Positions 1 to 4,611 of a stretch of 7,036 bases of DNA are shown here, piece by piece. The stretch's first letter is position 1; the number at the start of each line of letters is the position of its first letter. Source of the stretch: Facklamia sp964471435 (lineage in GTDB: Bacteria; Bacillota; Bacilli; Lactobacillales; Aerococcaceae); NCBI GenBank assembly GCA_964471435.1, contig CAYYGA010000071.1:1-7036 (forward strand), read 5' to 3'. Below the pieces are notes generated by a model. The model did no database searches. It was not told the origin of the DNA and worked only from the letters and a program-made list of their open reading frames with translations. The position numbers and the translations under genes are program-made.

Positions 1-55
1 TTGAAACATTGGTATCAAAAGCTTTCATAAGTTTGGCATAAAATTATTTTTAAAA

Positions 56-80
56 AACTTATTGAATTTATGAATAAGTT
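56..80. repeat. AT-rich inverted repeat in the leading non-coding region
   Basis: Eight-base arms AACTTATT (56-63) and AATAAGTT (73-80) are perfectly complementary around a 9-base loop. The arms are almost all A/T, so the hairpin would be weak, and such a repeat can arise by chance in DNA this AT-rich. A run of T follows it on the minus strand, but no minus-strand gene to the right needs a terminator here. The rest of 1-166 shows no convincing gene. The repeat could be an operator or nothing at all. Confidence 0.25.
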
Positions 81-166
81 ATTTGTCCAACAAAATCAAC
101 TTTGAAACTGTGATAATCTTTAAGTGTACTATAAAAGTGGTTATTTTCTTTTATAATTCATTTTAA

Positions 167-196
167 TTGAAGGCTTAATAGACTTTCGAATAATAA
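167..196 (+). promoter_or_regulatory. possible promoter of the sarcosine oxidase-like gene
   Basis: TTGAAG at 167-172 resembles a -35 box. It is followed after 18 bases by TAATAA (191-196), or after 16 bases by AATAAT (189-194), as a -10 box. This would give a 5' leader of about 70 bases before the ATG at 276. A TATAAT at 152-157 is a competing -10 but lacks a good -35. No riboswitch-like fold is evident in the leader. The assignment rests on box similarity only. Confidence 0.3.
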
Positions 197-275
197 CGAT
201 TAGGTCTTAACGAATTAATTTTTTTAAATAGTTATGTAGGCGTTTTCATTTTAAGGATATGACAGGAGGAAAAGA

Positions 276-1451
276 ATGAAGAAGTATGATGTAATTGTAG
301 TGGGGGCAGGAACCATGGGGATGATTACGGGTTATGAACTGGCTAAACAAGGTAAATCAGTCATGATGATTGATGCTTATGATCCACCACATTCCCAAGG
401 AAGTCACTTTGGTGATACGCGGATTAACCGCCACGCCAATGGGGAGGGTATCGAATTTGTACCACTCGCTTTACGTTCACAGGAAGTTTGGGATGAATTA
501 CAAGCAGAAACAAACGAACATGTGTTTATGAAAACTGGTGTGCTTTCATTTGGAGGTCCTAGTTCTAAATTTGTAGAGATCGCCATTGAGGGAGCTGAAA
601 AATACAACCTAGAATCTGAATTTTTCGAAACAGGCAGTGCCTTACGTGAGAGATGGCCTGATTTAGATTTCGAAGAAGAAATCCGCGGATTATATGAGCC
701 GAATGCGGGCATCCTATTCCCTGAAAACATCTTAAGACTTTATAAGAAAAAAGCTAAGGAAGCTGGTGCTCATCTAATAGTTAATACACCGGTTACTAAG
801 ATAGATGTCAAAGAAGATTCAGTCACAGTTTATGCAGGCCGTGAAGAATTTAATGCAGATAAATTAGTATTGACTGCAGGTGCTTATACCAATAAATTCT
901 TAAAAGATTTAGATTTAGATATTATTCTAGAGCCTGCACGCCGGACGATTGCTTGGTTTGATTCTGAAGAGGAACTTTATGGATCAGACGTTTTCCCAGG
1001 CTTCTTTGGTGAAACTCATAATGGTGTTTACTACGGTTTCCCATCTATCCACGGCCAAGGTGTTAAAATTGGTAAATATTATGACGGTGGAGTGAGTGAG
1101 CCGGAATATATTAACCGTGAATTCAATGGGCTAGAACACGATGAAGTAGACTTAAGAAGATTTCTAGAAGCACATATGCCTAAAGCGGCCGGCCAGTTAA
1201 ATAAAGCTGCAGTATGTATCTTTACTAATACAAGTGATGAAACATTCGTGATTGACAAGCATCCAAAACATGATCATATAGTAATCGGAGCAGGTTTCTC
1301 TGGTCATGGCTTTAAGCATGCGCCTGCGGTAGCAGAAATGTTGTCACAATTACTCTTAAGAGGTGAAACTGAGATTGATCGTACTGCCTTCTCAATTGAG
1401 CGGGAAGCCTTGAAGAAACGCATGACTGATACAGGACCAGAGCACTTCTAA
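276..1451 (+). CDS. soxA: monomeric sarcosine oxidase / N-methyl-L-tryptophan oxidase family flavoenzyme
   Basis: This is a cytoplasmic FAD enzyme of the MSOX/SolA (DAO) family. Relatives oxidise N-methyl amino acids with O2, giving the demethylated amino acid, formaldehyde and H2O2. The 391 residues match the usual length of about 385-390. The N-terminal dinucleotide-binding motif GAGTMG is at residues 10-15. It is followed by the family signature GDTRINRH (46-53), with Thr48, Arg49 and Arg52 as in Bacillus MSOX. Cys314 in AAVCIFTN aligns with the MSOX cysteine that binds FAD covalently, and Lys264 and Lys347 (GFSGHGFK) align with its active-site lysines. Two positions differ from MSOX as I recall it: Phe45 replaces His45, and Tyr268 replaces His269. 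The substrate may therefore not be sarcosine. AGGAGGA at 264-270 lies five bases before the ATG and supports the start. The gene is monocistronic, closed by the terminator at 1472-1497. SolA is the alternative name; the family is certain, the substrate is not. Confidence 0.93.
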   Translation: MKKYDVIVVGAGTMGMITGYELAKQGKSVMMIDAYDPPHSQGSHFGDTRINRHANGEGIEFVPLALRSQEVWDELQAETNEHVFMKTGVLSFGGPSSKFVEIAIEGAEKYNLESEFFETGSALRERWPDLDFEEEIRGLYEPNAGILFPENILRLYKKKAKEAGAHLIVNTPVTKIDVKEDSVTVYAGREEFNADKLVLTAGAYTNKFLKDLDLDIILEPARRTIAWFDSEEELYGSDVFPGFFGETHNGVYYGFPSIHGQGVKIGKYYDGGVSEPEYINREFNGLEHDEVDLRRFLEAHMPKAAGQLNKAAVCIFTNTSDETFVIDKHPKHDHIVIGAGFSGHGFKHAPAVAEMLSQLLLRGETEIDRTAFSIEREALKKRMTDTGPEHF

Positions 1452-1471
1452 TCATTATTATGACACTATTC

Positions 1472-1497
1472 AAGCCGGAATTAGTTCCGGCTTTTTT
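1472..1497 (+). terminator. intrinsic terminator of the sarcosine oxidase-like gene
   Basis: A perfect nine-base stem, AAGCCGGAA (1472-1480) with TTCCGGCTT (1485-1493), encloses the tetraloop TTAG and runs into six T residues (1492-1497). It starts about 20 bases after the stop codon. The GC core and T run make it a strong Rho-independent terminator on the + strand. Confidence 0.93.
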
Positions 1498-1570
1498 GAT
1501 TCTGAGAACCTTTTCTATAGGCTGTATTATTTTTTTAGGTAACAATACTTTAATGCCTAATATTTAAAAG

Positions 1571-1605
1571 AAAGAATTTCTCTCTTAGATAAGGAAAAAT
1601 TCTTT
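1571..1605. repeat. extended hairpin in the 1452-1786 intergenic region
   Basis: AAAGAATTT (1571-1579) and AAATTCTTT (1597-1605) are perfect nine-base complementary arms. The 17 bases between them can fold further: TC (1581-1582 minus the bulged 1583) with GA (1594-1595), then CTT (1584-1586) with AAG (1591-1593), around the tetraloop AGAT. No T run follows, so it is not a terminator. It lies between a terminator and the next promoter, in DNA with no credible ORF. It could be part of a small RNA, a protein-binding site or a decayed element. The outer stem is weak. Confidence 0.35.
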
Positions 1606-1719
1606 AACGGCAGCGAAAACTAAAAAAGAAAGACAGAACAATAGCTTCATAGGTTGTGAACTAGGAAAAGACTTTTATTAATGCTTTAATACGTTCTTAC
1701 TGATTCAAAAATTTATATC

Positions 1720-1728
1720 TGCTATAAT
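1720..1728 (+). promoter_or_regulatory. extended -10 promoter of the hypothetical gene
   Basis: The sequence TGCTATAAT is a perfect consensus -10 hexamer (1723-1728) preceded by the TGn extension. The -35 region is weak: TGATTC at 1701-1706, with a 16-base gap, is the best candidate. Extended -10 promoters tolerate a poor -35. Transcription would start near 1735, about 50 bases before the coding start at 1787. Confidence 0.65.
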
Positions 1729-1776
1729 TGAACTACGATAATTTCCAGATGATATATTATATATATAAATTATGAA

Positions 1777-1783
1777 GGGTGAG
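1777..1783 (+). promoter_or_regulatory. ribosome binding site that selects the ATG at 1787
   Basis: GGGTGAG (1777-1783) contains GGTGA, complementary to the 16S rRNA 3' end, and lies just upstream of the ATG at 1787. The in-frame ATG at 1772 precedes this site and has only AT-rich DNA upstream with no Shine-Dalgarno sequence. The later ATG is therefore the better start. Confidence 0.65.
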
Positions 1784-1786
1784 CTT

Positions 1787-2290
1787 ATGCGAAAGTGGTT
1801 CAATAATCTGAGAAGGGTGAATAAAAAGTCCTCTCTTGTAAGTGAAAACGAAAAGCTGGTTGATGCATTGAAAACGAGTTATAAACTGGAAGATAAGCAT
1901 TCGATTGCTTATAGAATTGGCTGCCAGTTTGAAAATCAACACCTAAGTGCACACCGTGAAGCAATTGAATTTTACCTTTTAGAAGGAAACTTCGAAGAAG
2001 CAAAGCGCACTTTATTAAATATAATCGACATTGTTGATCAGTTGAGTCACTTCTATAAAGCCCCTCCAGCTCCCTGGTATTATGAACAGCTTTCCAATAT
2101 TTTCCAACTAGACAATGATTGGGACTTGGAAAAAGACTTTTTAAACCGATATATAGATTTATGTTGTAAGTATGGGGAGTCTGACTCCTACTTATTGAAA
2201 CGATATCAGGAAGTATGTTTACCAGATGATGAAGACTGTGAGGAATGGCAGTGGCGCAAAGAGTTTCAAACAGAATCAGAAGTGCCTTAA
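1787..2290 (+). CDS. hypothetical protein, TPR-like helical
   Basis: I do not recognise the family. The protein has 167 residues when started at 1787, five fewer than from the ATG at 1772. There is no signal peptide or membrane segment, so it is probably cytoplasmic. After a basic N-terminus (MRKWFNNLRR), nearly all of it looks helical. Residues 56-85 (HREAIEFYLLEGNFEEAKRT onward) have the small/large and Gly-x-x-Glu-Glu-Ala pattern of a tetratricopeptide helix pair. Residues 97-128 look like a second degenerate pair, which would suggest a protein-interaction scaffold. The C-terminal 25 residues are acidic and Trp-rich (PDDEDCEEWQW). Five cysteines (46, 126, 127, 144, 151) form no recognised metal motif. 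The gene has its own promoter and terminator and no operon partner, so context gives no function. Good start and stop signals on both sides argue that it is real. Confidence 0.75.
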   Translation: MRKWFNNLRRVNKKSSLVSENEKLVDALKTSYKLEDKHSIAYRIGCQFENQHLSAHREAIEFYLLEGNFEEAKRTLLNIIDIVDQLSHFYKAPPAPWYYEQLSNIFQLDNDWDLEKDFLNRYIDLCCKYGESDSYLLKRYQEVCLPDDEDCEEWQWRKEFQTESEVP

Positions 2291-2306
2291 CCCCATAATA
2301 TTATTT

Positions 2307-2332
2307 AAGCCCTCTTTTTGAAGAGGGTTTTT
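2307..2332 (+). terminator. intrinsic terminator of the hypothetical gene
   Basis: CCCTCTT (2310-2316) pairs with AAGAGGG (2321-2327) around the loop TTTG. The stem can be extended outward by a G-U pair and two A-U pairs. Five T residues follow (2328-2332). It lies about 20 bases past the stop at 2290, on the + strand. Confidence 0.88.
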
Positions 2333-2391
2333 AGTTTAAAAAGCAAAAGGCACCAAATCAATCTTTTGAGGAAAATAGATTTCTTTACATC

Positions 2392-2414
2392 AAAAAAAGC
2401 CCCTTAAAGGGGGC
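2392..2414 (-). terminator. intrinsic terminator of the ydhK-like gene
   Basis: Read on the minus strand, GCCCC (2414-2410) pairs with GGGGC (2403-2399), the stem extending by a wobble pair into a small loop. A run of seven T follows (A at 2392-2398 on the + strand). It lies about 20 bases beyond the minus-strand stop at 2434. With the + strand terminator at 2307-2332 it separates the two convergent genes. Confidence 0.88.
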
Positions 2415-2433
2415 CTTTCTTTATGAAAAAGAA

Positions 2434-3222
2434 TTACTCTTCATCACTTGTATCTTCTTCAGAACTTTCTTCTTCAGAACTTTCCTCTTCAGAGGTTTCT
2501 CCTGTTGTTTCCTCTGCAGTTGTTTCTTCGCCTGTAGTTTCTTCATTACTTGTTTCTTCTTGAGTGGTTTCTTCTGCAGTAGTGTCTTCTTCAGTCGTTT
2601 CCGCTGCTTCGCCATCTACCGGCATCACTTCATCTTCAACCACCCATTTATGGTTGATAACTAACTCTCCGGTTTCTGTATCGTAATAATCGATTAAATA
2701 AACCGTTTCTGTTGTCATGTCATCAATCGTAGCGGTTGCACCTTCCATACCTTCCATATGATAAGCATCTACGATAATCTGATCACCGATTTGATAGACA
2801 GTATCCTGGGTGGAATCTGCGATTTCTTCGTGCACAATCCAACGGTGGTTTAAGACAGGTTCGCCGCCATCAGTTGGAGTATATGAGATTTCATAAGCTG
2901 TTGTTTCAAAAGCTGCTACAATAACCGCTTCTGCACCTTCCATACCCGGCATATGACCATGACTTAAGATAACTTCGTCTCCCACTTTATAAGTCGGTTC
3001 ACGTTTAATCTTAATTCCTCCAGGCAGACGACCTTCATCATCATGTTCCATTTCAGAGTGATCCATTTCAGCCATCTCTTCAACTGGTTCAATAATGACC
3101 GATTCCGTTGTCGTTTCTTCAGTTGTATCTTGAGCCAGGATAGACTGACTGCTTGCTGCTCCAATCGATCCAACTAGGGATAAACCTAAAACCCACGTTA
3201 ATATTTGTTTAGAATTTTTCAT
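2434..3222 (-). CDS. ydhK: secreted YdhK-family protein with two DUF1541 repeats and an acidic repeat tail
   Basis: This 262-residue exported protein starts with a signal peptide: basic MKNSK, a hydrophobic stretch at about 7-22, and a likely cut after Ala30 (SILA/QD). No lipobox cysteine is present. Residues 50-70 are rich in Met, His and acids (MAEMDHSEMEHDDEG), a pattern seen in YdhK relatives and suggestive of metal, perhaps copper, binding. Two DUF1541 repeats follow (about 78-134 and 143-199). Each has a Y-x-[VI]-GD start, an HM-x-GMEGA core and an NH-[RK]-W end. Residues 208-262 are an acidic tail of Glu/Thr/Ser pentapeptides. I see no LPXTG anchor, so the protein is probably released or held non-covalently. 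GAGGGGG seven bases upstream of the ATG supports the start. The gene is monocistronic. In other Bacillota, YdhK genes are often near heavy-metal resistance genes, but none is visible here. Family is sure; function is not known. Confidence 0.9.
   Translation of the reverse strand: MKNSKQILTWVLGLSLVGSIGAASSQSILAQDTTEETTTESVIIEPVEEMAEMDHSEMEHDDEGRLPGGIKIKREPTYKVGDEVILSHGHMPGMEGAEAVIVAAFETTAYEISYTPTDGGEPVLNHRWIVHEEIADSTQDTVYQIGDQIIVDAYHMEGMEGATATIDDMTTETVYLIDYYDTETGELVINHKWVVEDEVMPVDGEAAETTEEDTTAEETTQEETSNEETTGEETTAEETTGETSEEESSEEESSEEDTSDEE
2437..2601 (-). repeat. 15-bp tandem repeat coding for acidic pentapeptides
   Basis: The 3' end of the ydhK-like gene is about eleven copies of a degenerate 15-base unit, encoding pentapeptides such as ETTAE, ETTGE and ESSEE. 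Two neighbouring copies are identical at the DNA level (TCTTCTTCAGAACTT on the + strand at 2453-2467 and 2468-2482). One copy (2498-2509) has lost a single codon, giving ETTG. The frame is kept throughout, so copy-number change would lengthen or shorten the tail without breaking the protein. Confidence 0.85.
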
Positions 3223-3243
3223 TAAAATTCCCCCTCTTTGATT

Positions 3244-3272
3244 ATCTTATAGCGTAGACAGAATAAACGCAA
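3244..3272 (-). promoter_or_regulatory. possible promoter of the ydhK-like gene
   Basis: On the minus strand TTGCGT (3272-3267) is followed after 17 bases by TAAGAT (3249-3244), a fair -35/-10 pair about 20 bases upstream of the ATG at 3222. Overlapping alternatives (TATAAG, GATAAT) lie one to three bases away, so the exact -10 is uncertain. Confidence 0.4.
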
Positions 3273-3356
3273 AAGAAACGACTCCTTTTTATTGAAATTA
3301 AAATTTTAAAAAGCATCAAAAAAGCAGGACTAAATACTTTAACGGAACCAGCTATT

Positions 3357-3385
3357 TTGCCCAAAAATTAAAGTATGGTTATAAT
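3357..3385 (+). promoter_or_regulatory. promoter of the thioesterase gene
   Basis: TTGCCC (3357-3362), a 17-base spacer and a perfect TATAAT (3380-3385) form a good sigma-A-type promoter. Its expected start point, near 3392, falls just inside the longest reading frame, whose ATG is at 3388. A transcript made here would lack that ATG, which favours the downstream TTG at 3436. Confidence 0.68.
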
Positions 3386-3423
3386 TAATGAAAAGTTTTA
3401 AAGAGAGTAAGAAAAATACGAGT

Positions 3424-3429
3424 GAGGTG
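3424..3429 (+). promoter_or_regulatory. ribosome binding site that selects the TTG start at 3436
   Basis: GAGGTG at 3424-3429 is a strong Shine-Dalgarno match, six bases before an in-frame TTG at 3436. No such site precedes the ATG at 3388, where the sequence is the promoter -10 box instead. Confidence 0.7.
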
Positions 3430-3435
3430 CGCGAA

Positions 3436-3831
3436 TTGAGTTCTGTAAATGAAGAAAAAAAGACGTTTGGTAAGTATATAGGTGTTGAAATTACTCAAGC
3501 TGCCGATGGGCACGCTAAGGGGCGGATGAAGGTTGAGGAGTTTACGCATAATGCAGGCGGAACTGTTCATGGCGGTGCTTTGTTTACTTTAGCAGATTCG
3601 GTGGCCGGGTCGGCAGCTTTCAGCCTAAAGAGCCGAGTGGCGACTTTAGATGCAGCGGTTCACTTTTTAAGACCGGGACGTAAAACCGACTATATTTACG
3701 GCCAAGCGAATGTAATTAAAAGCGGCAGTACTGTTTTGGTGATTGATGTGAAATTAACTGACGACCGGGATAACTTATTATTTTCGGGTACTTTTTCTTT
3801 TTATGTTTTTAAAGAAAAAAGGGAGAAGTAA
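3436..3831 (+). CDS. PaaI-family hotdog-fold thioesterase
   Basis: The product is a probable acyl-CoA thioesterase, cytoplasmic and likely multimeric like its relatives. From the TTG start it has 131 residues, typical of single-domain PaaI/YbgC-like hotdog proteins. Starting at the ATG at 3388 would add 16 polar, lysine-rich residues with no family counterpart. The signature HNAGGTVHGGALFTLADSVA carries the HGG turn and the Asp of LAD that in PaaI enzymes sits at the active site. The following strands (TLDAAVHFLRPG, then IYGQANVIKSGSTVLVIDVK) complete the fold. The gene diverges from the ydhK-like gene. No terminator follows before the corrinoid operon 97 bases downstream, so some read-through is possible. 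PaaI itself acts on hydroxyphenylacetyl-CoA, but no phenylacetate genes are present. The substrate is unknown. Confidence 0.88.
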   Translation: MSSVNEEKKTFGKYIGVEITQAADGHAKGRMKVEEFTHNAGGTVHGGALFTLADSVAGSAAFSLKSRVATLDAAVHFLRPGRKTDYIYGQANVIKSGSTVLVIDVKLTDDRDNLLFSGTFSFYVFKEKREK

Positions 3832-3859
3832 GGGCTAGCTAGTAAAGGAAGAAGAAGAT

Positions 3860-3888
3860 TTTTTTAGTTAGGATTAATATAGTATAAT
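3860..3888 (+). promoter_or_regulatory. probable promoter of the corrinoid methyltransferase operon
   Basis: A consensus TATAAT at 3883-3888 lies about 40 bases before the first gene of the operon. The -35 region is only a T run (3860-3865, 17-base spacing), so the promoter may be weak or activator-dependent. TTTTAG (3862-3867) and CTAAAA (3897-3902) are complementary arms flanking the -10 and could be an operator. The predicted leader is only about 35 bases, too short for a cobalamin riboswitch. Confidence 0.5.
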
Positions 3889-3928
3889 GTTATTGTCTAA
3901 AACTTTTATATTGAAGGAGCATGTATAA

Positions 3929-4585
3929 ATGGCAAGAGATCAAAAAGAATTAATCCAGTTACTCTCTGACTATGTTTTCGACATGGAAGACGAGGATATT
4001 GTAGATATAGCGAATGAATATGTCGAAGCAGGCTACGACGTAGAAGCAGCTGTAATGGAGGGTCTAGTTGACGGTATGTCGCGTGCCGGTGTATTGTTCG
4101 CTGAAGAAGAATACTATGTGACCGATATTCTGATGTGTTCAGATGCTTTAAATAATGCCATGGAAATATTTAAACCTCTTTTATTGGAAAAAGGGGAAGA
4201 AGTTGATCAAAGCCCTAAAATTGTCCTGGGTACTGTAGAAGGTGATACCCATGATATTGGGAAAAACTTAGTAAAAATAATGATGGAAGTTGGCGGCTTT
4301 GAAGTGATTGATTTAGGCCGCGATGTGCCTCTGCAGCAATTTATTGATGTTGCTTTAGAAGAAGGGGCATCACTCATAGGGCTATCTTCTTTAATGACCA
4401 CGACAATGACCGGTATGAAAGTTATTATAGAAAAACTTGAAGAAATGAATATACGCGATCAATTTAAAGTCATGATAGGCGGCGGGGCAGTGTCACAGTT
4501 CTACTGCGAACAGATTAAAGCAGACGGCTATGCAGAAGATGCCATCACTGCCGTTGAATTAGCTAAATCTTTAGTCAATGCTTAA
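3929..4585 (+). CDS. corrinoid-binding methyl-carrier protein (MtbC/MttC-like)
   Basis: This protein carries the methyl group on cobalt between two methyltransferases in a three-component demethylation system. Its 218 residues match the usual 205-220. Residues about 5-88 form the helical cap domain of methionine-synthase type (B12-binding_2). Residues about 96-216 form the Rossmann-like B12-binding domain. The motif GDTHDIGKN (105-113) contains the DxHxxG signature, with His108 as the expected lower cobalt ligand. LSSLMTTTM (152-160) and IGGGAVS (183-189) are the matching S-x-L and GG loops that hold the nucleotide tail. All expected binding residues are intact. AAGGAG (3914-3919) lies nine bases before the ATG. 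It leads an operon, with the activator gene 26 bases downstream. Sequence alone does not say which methylated substrate it serves: related proteins act with methylamines, methanol, methoxy-aromatics and betaines. Confidence 0.95.
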   Translation: MARDQKELIQLLSDYVFDMEDEDIVDIANEYVEAGYDVEAAVMEGLVDGMSRAGVLFAEEEYYVTDILMCSDALNNAMEIFKPLLLEKGEEVDQSPKIVLGTVEGDTHDIGKNLVKIMMEVGGFEVIDLGRDVPLQQFIDVALEEGASLIGLSSLMTTTMTGMKVIIEKLEEMNIRDQFKVMIGGGAVSQFYCEQIKADGYAEDAITAVELAKSLVNA

Positions 4586-4611
4586 GTAGTCCACTTAAAG
4601 GAGCAGGATTC

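Noticed and set aside
10..32. Possible CcpA cre-like site around AAAAGCTTTCA
   Set aside because: Several fixed cre positions do not match, including the central CG, and the site is far from the next gene.
404..730. 108-codon minus-strand frame inside the sarcosine oxidase-like gene
   Set aside because: It is antisense to a clearly conserved enzyme, has no ribosome binding site, and its protein has no recognisable pattern.
2421..2615. Lys/Gln-rich minus-strand frame of 64 codons
   Set aside because: It is an alternate-frame reading of the 15-bp repeat that codes the acidic tail of the YdhK-like protein. The low-complexity composition and lack of a start signal mark it as a shadow.
1602..3345. 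Shared 9-mer CTTTAACGG at 1602-1610 and 3337-3345 in two intergenic regions
   Set aside because: There are only two copies, with no shared flanks or position relative to promoters. It is compatible with chance in 7 kb of AT-rich DNA.
3791..3821. Hairpin at the 3' end of the thioesterase gene (TTTTTCTTT with AAAGAAAAA)
   Set aside because: It lies within codons for Phe and Lys runs, has an A/T stem and no following T run, so it is not a terminator.
3835..3842. CTAGCTAG palindrome after the thioesterase stop
   Set aside because: It is too short for a terminator, with no T run directly after it. An isolated 8-base palindrome is expected by chance.
3889..3928. Cobalamin riboswitch upstream of the corrinoid operon
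   Set aside because: The leader is only about 35 bases and has no B12-box-like sequence or long fold.
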